From Ruminococcaceae bacterium UBA1865 (GTDB lineage Bacteria > Bacillota > Clostridia > Oscillospirales > Acutalibacteraceae): a stretch of DNA of 10,161 nt. Positions within the stretch are counted from its first letter, which is position 1, and each line of letters begins with the position of its first letter. The DNA is taken from NCBI GenBank assembly GCA_002338255.1, contig DDHX01000049.1, positions 444 through 10,604 on the forward strand. The letters are read 5' to 3'. Positions 1-4,869 of the stretch are shown here, one piece after another. Made by a program: the position numbers and the translations under genes. Below the pieces are notes generated by a model. That model was not told where the DNA came from. It was given only the letters and a program-made list of their open reading frames with translations, and did no database searches.

Positions 1-1222
1 TAATTTTGCAAATAACAACTTAGACAAGTCTTTATCTGAAGAAGAATATAGCACGGCAAAAGCTTTATTTGAACTAAGCGGACTAAGAACAAATGACATT
101 CAAGATGAAAAAAATTTTGAAGCATTTAAGGCTCAATTGGAATCCACCTCTAATGCGATAACGGATGATCTGTTCAATTATTGGAAGACAAATGAAAATC
201 TGGAGATTCGATTTGAAGTAGAGCATACGGACGGGGGAAGGTTTCTCAACATTCGCGTTTATAATAGTAAGCATAGAGTGACGTTACCTTTGAGAAATCG
301 CAGTAAAGGGTTCGTTTGGTTTTTCTCATTTCTTGTATGGTTTAGTAAAATACAAGGCAATAAGAATGAAAATTATATTTTGCTATTGGACGAGCCAGGT
401 TTGAGTTTGCATGCAGCGGCACAGAATGATTTACTCAGATTTATTGATGAGGTGCTTGCTCCAAATTATCAGGTGCTATACACAACACATTCTCCATTTA
501 TGATTGATTCATTAAAACTAAATGAAATCCGTACAGTTTACGATACTCAAGATAAAAATGTCGGAAGCATAGTGTCTGATGCGCTCGAAGAAAAAGATTC
601 TACAACATTGTTTCCATTACAAGCTGCATTGGGTTATAATATTGCTCAAAGCTTGTATATCTCAGAAAAAAATCTATTAGTTGAGGGGATATCAGACTTA
701 GTATATTTAAATTACTTTTCGGAACTGCTAAAATCCAAAGGAAAAACCGGTTTAAATGAAGGAATAACAATCGTTCCTGTGGGTGGCGCCGACAAAATTG
801 CAACATTTATTTCTCTTATGAGGGGCAACGAGTTGAACAGTGTGTGCCTACTTGATACTTTTACAGATCAATCAGCAAAAGCTCGATTGGACAAAATGGT
901 TGTGCAGAATATTATAAAAGATAAGAAAATTATTTTTTATCACGATGTATTGAATACATCATTTGCGGATGCAGAAGATATGTTCGATGTTTCAGAGTAC
1001 ATCAACCTGTACAATGGTGCCTTTTCCAAAAACATTTCGGCTGATGATATTGACACGACTAAAGGGATTATGAGCCAGCTTAGGTTACTGAATAGCAAGA
1101 AAGATTTCAATCATTATGCCCCCGCCAGATATTTGCTGCAATTAACGGAGTCGATTGAGTTTTGTGAAAAAACACTATCGAATTTTGAAACCTTATTTAA
1201 AGCCATAAACAAACTTCTGTAA
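1..1222 (+). CDS. OLD-family AAA ATPase/TOPRIM nuclease, C-terminal part (5' end outside window)
   Basis: The frame is open from base 2 with no stop, so the gene begins left of the window; the TTG at 137 is internal. About 406 residues are visible. Counting from base 2, residues 97-112 (RSKGFVWFFSF) look like an ABC-type signature region. ILLLDEPGLSLH near 126-137 is Walker B with the catalytic Glu plus D-loop, and YTTHSP near 160-165 is the switch histidine. A TOPRIM domain follows: LLVEGISD carries the conserved Glu (about 228), then VPVGGADK, then VCLLDTFTD with acidic residues. Walker A must lie upstream. This order is that of OLD (overcoming lysogenisation defect) proteins, ATP-driven DNA nucleases often active in phage defence. 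No UvrD-like helicase follows, so a Gabija pair is not supported on this side; a partner upstream cannot be excluded. The gene is convergent with the ICE operon and ends at a strong terminator, which suggests independently transcribed cargo. Confidence 0.85.
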   Translation, partial: NFANNNLDKSLSEEEYSTAKALFELSGLRTNDIQDEKNFEAFKAQLESTSNAITDDLFNYWKTNENLEIRFEVEHTDGGRFLNIRVYNSKHRVTLPLRNRSKGFVWFFSFLVWFSKIQGNKNENYILLLDEPGLSLHAAAQNDLLRFIDEVLAPNYQVLYTTHSPFMIDSLKLNEIRTVYDTQDKNVGSIVSDALEEKDSTTLFPLQAALGYNIAQSLYISEKNLLVEGISDLVYLNYFSELLKSKGKTGLNEGITIVPVGGADKIATFISLMRGNELNSVCLLDTFTDQSAKARLDKMVVQNIIKDKKIIFYHDVLNTSFADAEDMFDVSEYINLYNGAFSKNISADDIDTTKGIMSQLRLLNSKKDFNHYAPARYLLQLTESIEFCEKTLSNFETLFKAINKLL

Positions 1223-1262
1223 TTTTTAGAAACTCTTTATAAATGATTTTAACCATATGAAG

Positions 1263-1304
1263 AGTGAGCGAAGTGCAATTTTGACTGCACTTCGCTTGCT
1301 TTTT
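1263..1304 (+). terminator. Rho-independent terminator of the OLD-family gene
   Basis: A perfect 11-bp inverted repeat (AGCGAAGTGCA at 1267-1277, TGCACTTCGCT at 1286-1296) encloses an 8-base loop. It extends outward by two wobble pairs and two Watson-Crick pairs to 1263/1300. A T run follows at 1300-1304. It starts about 40 bases after the stop codon at 1220-1222. The T tract lies on the plus strand only, so it serves the plus-strand gene; the hairpin could still slow minus-strand transcription. Confidence 0.85.
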
Positions 1305-1331
1305 CCGTATTCAGTTCGTCTTATGGGGATA

Positions 1332-1359
1332 GGGTCACAATTTGTCCTTGTGGCTACCC
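1332..1359. other. Bulged hairpin in the intergenic region
   Basis: GGGT plus CACAA (1332-1340) can pair with TTGTG (1348-1352) and ACCC (1356-1359). The loop is 7 bases and a 3-base bulge (GCT, 1353-1355) interrupts one side only. It lies between the OLD terminator and the hairpin at 1427-1448, so about 185 bases hold three consecutive inverted repeats. Either strand could form the structure. Its function is unknown. Confidence 0.4.
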
Positions 1360-1426
1360 ACCTTTAACGATTGGGGAATGTTTACGGCGTTTTTGCCATT
1401 ATAATTAGCTCCTTTATCTTTTTTGT

Positions 1427-1448
1427 AAACCGGAACTGGTTCCGGTTT
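1427..1448. repeat. GGAAC/GTTCC inverted repeat (copy 1) after the last minus-strand gene
   Basis: AAACCGGAAC and GTTCCGGTTT form 10-bp perfect arms around a 2-base centre. The repeat abuts the stop codon of the minus-strand gene (1448-1450). On the minus strand it is followed by only a short U stretch, so it is a weak terminator at best. An intercistronic RNA hairpin is equally likely, because a Shine-Dalgarno and ATG follow 11 bases further on. The same 14-base core recurs at 6362-6385. Confidence 0.6.
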
Positions 1449-1765
1449 TATAAAGTGATTTTAGCTGACGCACTGACCACAAAGCCATCGTCGATGCCGA
1501 TTAGGTATAGATAGTCTTTTCCAGGCTTCAGCTGATTGTCAATCAGCCACTTATCTGGGAGATGGGTATTACCGGCATGTAGTCTTACAAGCACCTCATC
1601 TTCCATCAGGGGCTGTTCGCAGTATGGCCGGAAGAGGAAATAATGCTCATACTGCTGCCGGACTAATTGATCATAGGCATTAATTCGATAATAGTGAAGA
1701 TAGGTCACAGGAAAATAAATTGTCCTTTGAGAAGATATTTTCACAGGACACCCTAAAATATTCAT
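1448..1765 (-). CDS. AbrB/MazE-like swapped-hairpin domain protein, second of a tandem pair
   Basis: This is a 105-residue protein starting at the ATG at 1765, which overlaps the TGA of the preceding gene (ATGA). A GGGGG(A) Shine-Dalgarno lies about 8 bases upstream. An upstream ATG at 1786 is less likely because it lies deep inside the neighbouring gene. Two AbrB-like halves are visible: residues 7-45 (VKISSQRTIYFP..., then a turn and FLFRP) and 60-100 (GNTHLPDKWLIDNQLKPGKD, then YLIGIDDGFVVS). The second half aligns with the second half of the upstream neighbour. AbrB-family domains bind DNA, usually as dimers, and act as transition-state regulators or antitoxins. No toxin-like gene lies beside it, so a regulator is favoured. 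The first half is diverged, so the family call is moderate. Confidence 0.6.
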   Translation of the reverse strand: MNILGCPVKISSQRTIYFPVTYLHYYRINAYDQLVRQQYEHYFLFRPYCEQPLMEDEVLVRLHAGNTHLPDKWLIDNQLKPGKDYLYLIGIDDGFVVSASAKITL

Positions 1766-2100
1766 GGCTGTATTCCCCCAATGCACAGGAGCTCGAAGTT
1801 CTTAGGGCAAACAATAATTCCGATGTCAGTAGCAATGAGATAGACGTAGTCTCCAATCTTAATATGGTTACTGCTTGCCCATGCAGCCGGAATATTAAAT
1901 CGGCCTATCGTGATGTTTTTCTTTTCGCCGACATACGGCGATTGATCATAAGGGGATACACATAAAAACCCTTGCGTAATATTCATCAATACATCATCGT
2001 TTTTCTTGATATTGTACAAAGAGCGAATATTTTTATCCAGCACGATTCTGTATCGTTCCGATACGATAACCGGCAATCCATAAATTTTTATACTTTTCAC
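1762..2100 (-). CDS. AbrB/MazE-like swapped-hairpin domain protein, first of a tandem pair
   Basis: This is a 112-residue protein with a GTG start at 2100, preceded by AAGGAG 9 bases upstream. Residues 11-49 (VSERYRIVLDKNIRSLYNIK...) match the AbrB pattern GRVVIPKELRRTLGIKEKD followed by a beta hairpin (FLCVSP). Residues 61-99 repeat the pattern: GRFNIPAAWASSNHIKIGD, then VYLIATDIGIIVCP. One chain therefore carries both halves of what is normally a dimeric swapped-hairpin barrel. The likely role is a DNA-binding regulator. Its stop overlaps the start of the next gene, a paralogue of the same size and plan, so the two are probably co-translated and may form a complex. A pair of A-tract direct repeats lies 43-77 bases upstream of its start and could be an operator. 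The family call comes from motif alignment by eye. Confidence 0.65.
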   Translation of the reverse strand: MKSIKIYGLPVIVSERYRIVLDKNIRSLYNIKKNDDVLMNITQGFLCVSPYDQSPYVGEKKNITIGRFNIPAAWASSNHIKIGDYVYLIATDIGIIVCPKNFELLCIGGIQP

Positions 2101-2132
2101 TTTTTTGAACTCCTTACGCTAATTTGTGGAAT

Positions 2133-2305
2133 ATAACCTAAGAAAAAAGAGCAGTTTGCATTATTAAAAAAGGGCAGATTTCCCTATAATATTCACTTTT
2201 ATTCATTTTTTGCAGTACGATACCGTAATCCTGCACTATTTTCGTCCTGTCTACCTTTGTGCCACTTAGTTACCTTAGAGAATATACCTTCTTTTCTTAG
2301 GTTAT
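2133..2305. repeat. 14-bp inverted repeat spanning the 3' end of the winged-helix gene
   Basis: ATAACCTAAGAAAA at 2133-2146 is the exact reverse complement of 2292-2305, with 145 bases between. The right copy lies inside the 3' end of the coding sequence and the left copy in the gap after it. The right copy also overlaps a small GGTTA/TAACC hairpin. The arrangement could mark the ends of a small inserted repeat that now supplies the C-terminus. No target-site duplication was identified. Confidence 0.35.
2143..2177. repeat. A-tract direct repeats upstream of the AbrB-like pair
   Basis: AAAAAAGAGCAG (2143-2154) and AAAAAAGGGCAG (2166-2177) differ at one of 12 positions and repeat with a 23-base period, close to two helical turns. 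They sit in the 98-base gap between the winged-helix gene and the AbrB-like pair. This is where an operator for autoregulation would be expected. AbrB-type proteins favour A/T-rich flexible DNA, which fits, but function is inferred. No strong -35/-10 pair could be assigned nearby. Confidence 0.4.
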
Positions 2306-2966
2306 CCGTAACCTTCGTTCTTGGTATAGTTCCTTGGGGTGTCATACTGACATGGGGGAGCGTGTCAAAAAACGTTCTAAGGAAGCAAAGAAACAGGCTT
2401 ATGGAAGATAATTCAGAATAGTTTGGTGCAGTAATCTCCGATGCTCCTTCTTTTACTGTTGTGAGCCCATCAGTTGCCTCAACTATATCAGACGTGTTGC
2501 TTTGACTATAACCCGTTGTAGCGCTCACAAAGGCTTCTGGGGACGTTTGCAGCAACTCTTCCCCAACAGATTCATCTTGCATACATGCGGCCGGATTTTC
2601 AAGTGCTGGAATCTCGGAAGTGATTTCTTCTTTCTCAACATCATTGCTGGGTAGATCATTGAATTCTTCAGGCAGCTGAGTAAACTGCTGAGGCGTATCA
2701 AAAATTTGATATATGTTTGAAGTTTGGCGATTATTGGTATGACGGTAACGGGCAACCGTGGTGATCATTCCCGCATTTTCAAGTTCGCGAAGTGAACGGG
2801 TCACCGTGGATACACTGACACTGCACGCTTTGGAAATTGTCTTCTTTGATGGCCAACACTTATCCTCTTTATTGGCACGGCTGCAAAGGTCATAATATAC
2901 CAGAATGGCGTTGCTTTTTATATGTAACTCATGAATGGTTTTACAAGCTAAGTAGAAATTTCTCAT
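2199..2966 (-). CDS. Winged-helix (HTH_36-like) DNA-binding protein
   Basis: This is a 255-residue protein. The ATG at 2966 is chosen because GGGAG lies about 8 bases upstream; the TTG at 2972 would be too close to it. Residues 15-90 form a winged helix: IKSNAILVYYDLCSRAN, then WPSKKTISKACSVSVSTVTRSLRELENAGMI (recognition helix about 52-62) and a wing ending SNIYQIFD. This is the HTH_36 pattern of replication-initiation and accessory proteins of phages, plasmids and ICEs. Residues about 90-190 are a low-complexity E/S/T/P linker. The last 65 or so residues are basic and different in character, with no recognisable fold. The N-terminal domain is paralogous to the small protein at 3040-3267, from which it is separated by a terminator. 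It is probably a regulator or replication accessory; the exact role is unknown. Confidence 0.8.
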   Translation of the reverse strand: MRNFYLACKTIHELHIKSNAILVYYDLCSRANKEDKCWPSKKTISKACSVSVSTVTRSLRELENAGMITTVARYRHTNNRQTSNIYQIFDTPQQFTQLPEEFNDLPSNDVEKEEITSEIPALENPAACMQDESVGEELLQTSPEAFVSATTGYSQSNTSDIVEATDGLTTVKEGASEITAPNYSELSSISLFLCFLRTFFDTLPHVSMTPQGTIPRTKVTDNLRKEGIFSKVTKWHKGRQDENSAGLRYRTAKNE

Positions 2967-2999
2967 TTTCAAAACTCCCCATCATAATTTGATAAAACG

Positions 3000-3026
3000 A
3001 AAGCCGGAGCTTCACGCCCCGGCTTT
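3000..3026 (-). terminator. Hairpin terminator after the 75-residue winged-helix gene
   Basis: On the minus strand, AAAGCCGGGGC and GCTCCGGCTTT form an 11-bp stem (one G-U pair) around a GTGAA loop, followed by CGTTTT. It starts 13 bases past the stop codon at 3040-3042. Plus-strand bases after the stem are also T-rich (TTTCTT), so it may work in both directions. It divides the long minus-strand transcript into a conjugation part and a regulator part. Confidence 0.75.
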
Positions 3027-3039
3027 TCTTCAACCTTGG

Positions 3040-3267
3040 TTATTCTATTGGCCTTGTTGTAATAAACCCTATTCTTTCAAGCTGCTGAATAGATTCCTTC
3101 ACTGCCTGATCAGAGATACCACATTCTTTCGCAATCGTGCCGGTACCGGGATATATGCCATTGCGTTTTGCTAAATGGCTGTTCAAGCAGATATAAACAT
3201 TGACAGAATTCTTGGTGATTCCGAAATCTACAACTTCATTACCATTTGAGAACTGTCTCCTTTTCAT
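3040..3267 (-). CDS. Small stand-alone winged-helix protein
   Basis: This is a 75-residue protein with an ATG at 3267, two bases after the stop of the upstream gene. A GGAGAG site inside that gene's last codons serves as Shine-Dalgarno, which suggests translational coupling. Residues 16-72 form one winged helix: ITKNSVNVYICLNSHLAKRN, then TGTIAKECGISDQAVKESIQQLERIGFITTR. It aligns along its length with residues 17-72 of the 255-residue protein downstream, with conserved helix-turn-helix positions (TIxKxC...S...V..S...LE..G.ITT). There is no other domain. The likely role is a transcriptional regulator or DNA-binding accessory of the element. It is the last gene before a terminator. Confidence 0.75.
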   Translation of the reverse strand: MKRRQFSNGNEVVDFGITKNSVNVYICLNSHLAKRNGIYPGTGTIAKECGISDQAVKESIQQLERIGFITTRPIE

Positions 3268-3268
3268 A

Positions 3269-4321
3269 TTATCTCTCCATCGACATTTTACGGGGTTTGA
3301 AAATTGCCTTTGCTCGATCCAATCCCTGCATCTTTGCCGTAAGTTCGGACATCTTGCTTTCTAAATTGTGCCGGTAATTTTTCAATACATCGTTCCAGTC
3401 GTTTAAATGAGGTATGTGGGTACCGATATTGTACTTATCCTGATATCTTTTCGATAGGTTTTCTGTGGCATTCAATCCGGCATTAATTATGTGTCCGAAT
3501 TCCTTTGAATCATTGTTGAGGCAAAGAATAATGTTTTTGACTTCCGGATGATCATTCAGGAACCGGTCTAAGGGAACAAAGGTTGCAGAACCGCCCTTTG
3601 AAATCATATAATCCTGAGTGAAACTACTCCCCGTTTCCTTGCAAAGAGTCCAATAGCTCATAGCTTCAATCGGACTTTCAAATACGCGCACCGTGTTACT
3701 GGATGTTTTGCTATCGATAATGAAGGGGTAGCTCTTATCAGAGCCAGGAACATCTATTTTGAAAATTTTTTTGTAGGAATTGGTGGAACGCAGGGAGGCG
3801 TATCGTGCTGTGTTATGGTCGTCAAATCCGACCATAACAACATTATTATAAGCTTTGCTTTGATAAAGCTTCCTTTCAACAACGAGGTGCTTTACCAGTC
3901 CTTCGTCGATTCCCCTTTCCTTAATGAGATAGGCAAAGATGATTTTAAAGTTATCGGCGCGTTCAGGCAGTACAAATTCTTTCTTTTCGGCCGGTGCAAG
4001 GGGGATGTCTTTAACCGGTCCGACAGGAGCAGGCATGTTCAGCGTTCCTGCCAATAAACATATTGCTTCTTTATAGTCGCAATTTTCGTATGCCTGAATA
4101 AAGTCGAGCGCGTGACCATGCAGGTCCTTGGAGTTCCAGTGCCATTTCCCATCGAGTGTAAATACCATGCTGTCATGCTCTTTCAGATGGTATTCATTAC
4201 CTATCTTTTGAAGATGGTAACCGCGTGAAAGCGCATATTTGAGTGCATTATTATTTTGTTTGGCTTTGATTAATTCTTCATCGGTGTAATAGATTTCACC
4301 GGTTCTTCCGCTAACTGACAT
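3269..4321 (-). CDS. DUF3991/TOPRIM domain (primase-like) protein
   Basis: This is a 350-residue protein. The ATG at 4321 is chosen because GGGAG lies 7 bases upstream; the frame opens at a TTG at 4342 with no suitable site. Residues 25-92 resemble the CHC2-type primase zinc-finger region in order (GYHLQ...EYHLKEHDS...GKWHWN...GHALDFIQ), but the zinc ligands are missing. Residues 125-190 match the DUF3991 region. Residues 210-315 form a TOPRIM-like domain: VFESPIEAM with the catalytic Glu (215), MISKGG, then IILCLNNDSKEFG, where the usual first Asp of the DxD motif is Asn, and finally LNDWNDVLK. Proteins of this kind are common in Firmicutes ICEs and are thought to act in DNA processing or primer synthesis. 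The reduced metal site raises the possibility of a DNA-binding rather than catalytic role. Confidence 0.8.
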   Translation of the reverse strand: MSVSGRTGEIYYTDEELIKAKQNNNALKYALSRGYHLQKIGNEYHLKEHDSMVFTLDGKWHWNSKDLHGHALDFIQAYENCDYKEAICLLAGTLNMPAPVGPVKDIPLAPAEKKEFVLPERADNFKIIFAYLIKERGIDEGLVKHLVVERKLYQSKAYNNVVMVGFDDHNTARYASLRSTNSYKKIFKIDVPGSDKSYPFIIDSKTSSNTVRVFESPIEAMSYWTLCKETGSSFTQDYMISKGGSATFVPLDRFLNDHPEVKNIILCLNNDSKEFGHIINAGLNATENLSKRYQDKYNIGTHIPHLNDWNDVLKNYRHNLESKMSELTAKMQGLDRAKAIFKPRKMSMER

Positions 4322-4349
4322 TTTATCACTCCCGTTTTCCAAAATGGAA

Positions 4350-4376
4350 GGCGGGGCAGCTTAGTGCTGCGCCGCC
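4350..4376. other. Intercistronic hairpin with the stop codon in its loop
   Basis: GGCGGGGCAGC (4350-4360) and GCTGCGCCGCC (4366-4376) pair with a single mismatch around a 5-base loop. The loop (4361-4365) contains the TAA of the 168-residue gene. The next gene's Shine-Dalgarno lies about 16 bases downstream on the minus strand. There is no T run, so it is not a classical terminator. An RNA-stability or translational-coupling element is more likely. Confidence 0.5.
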
Positions 4377-4867
4377 CTTTCCTTCGATTTTATTAAGAGG
4401 TAATTGATTAATCGCGTACGTATCCGATCTCCGAATGATTCTCGCTGCACTGAGAATTTATGGGGGTCGATCATCTGCGTTTGTGCCACGAAGGAGTAGA
4501 TGGCTGTATCAAAATCATCGTATGTAAATGACTTCACTTCCCCGGTATCAGTGCCACGCAGATACATCACAAAAACCGGCCTCATAGATTTCACATCAAA
4601 ATAAGTAGTCATTTGACTGCCTTTGAAGTTGGCCAACAGAAATTCGCTTGCGCCAACGCGATCTAAACCTTGATTTTGGTTGAGAAACTCAATAATCTTT
4701 CGGATGTCATTATGTTCACCGGCGTCCGAAATTAGCTTTACCGTGAGATCCGGAAGGATAAAGCCAATCGGACGATTTTCTTTAAAAACAACCAGGTATT
4801 TTTCAAGCTTACCCTGCTCCTCCACTACATACCCTAACTTTTCTAAATACGATACAATTTTTTCCAT
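4361..4867 (-). CDS. ICE accessory protein of unknown function, paralogue of the 488-residue neighbour
   Basis: This is a 168-residue protein with an ATG at 4867, two bases after the stop of the upstream gene. The GGGGAG Shine-Dalgarno lies within that gene's last codons. There is no signal peptide or membrane segment, so it is probably cytoplasmic. Residues 1-135 align with residues 1-135 of the upstream protein: a helix (VSYLEKLGY), a beta-hairpin unit (LVVFKENRPIGFILPDLTVKL), a helical part ending FLNQNQGLD, and a second beta unit (MTTYFDVKSMRPVFVMYL). The final 33 residues are basic (KFSVQRESFGDRIRTRLIN...KSKERAAQH) and could contact nucleic acid. I recognise no named family. The position between conjugation genes and the TOPRIM protein suggests a transfer or DNA-processing accessory. 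Confidence 0.75.
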   Translation of the reverse strand: MEKIVSYLEKLGYVVEEQGKLEKYLVVFKENRPIGFILPDLTVKLISDAGEHNDIRKIIEFLNQNQGLDRVGASEFLLANFKGSQMTTYFDVKSMRPVFVMYLRGTDTGEVKSFTYDDFDTAIYSFVAQTQMIDPHKFSVQRESFGDRIRTRLINYLLIKSKERAAQH

Positions 4868-4869
4868 AA

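Larger units (their letters stand above)
1226..1399 (-). other. Orphan ribosome site and start codon with an immediately interrupted frame
   Basis: Read on the minus strand, a good Shine-Dalgarno (AAAGGAG, 1409-1415) lies 9 bases before an ATG at 1399. The frame reads MAKTP and then stops; a second stop follows five codons later. It is then open for about 46 codons to a TAA at 1226-1228, reading through the terminator hairpin. The position, directly downstream of the last minus-strand gene with correct spacing, suggests the start of a further operon gene that has decayed or been replaced, or a leader-type minicistron. The later open stretch is probably chance or repeat sequence. I do not recognise a protein here. 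Confidence 0.3.

Noticed and set aside
137..139. TTG at 137 as the start of the OLD-family gene
   Set aside because: The frame is open and protein-like back to base 2, there is no ribosome site near 137, and a start there would still lack Walker A; the gene is cut by the window edge.
1..1222. Gabija (GajA-GajB) system
   Set aside because: The domain order is compatible with GajA, but no UvrD-like helicase gene follows and the 5' side is not visible, so only an OLD-family call is supported.
1427..1448. Strong rho-independent terminator for the minus-strand operon
   Set aside because: The stem is perfect, but on the minus strand it is followed by TTTAC-type sequence without a real T run beyond the stem, so it is listed only as an inverted repeat.
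1720..1965. An 81-residue plus-strand open frame
   Set aside because: It is antisense to the overlap of the two AbrB-like genes, whose paralogy and ATGA coupling show that the minus strand is coding.
1448..2100. Type II toxin-antitoxin pair
   Set aside because: Both products look AbrB/MazE-like and resemble each other; neither shows a toxin fold such as MazF, RelE or PIN.
2143..2177. CRISPR-like or iteron array
   Set aside because: Only two short units exist, with an 11-base gap; there are no further copies, no cas genes and no replication initiator with matching sites nearby.
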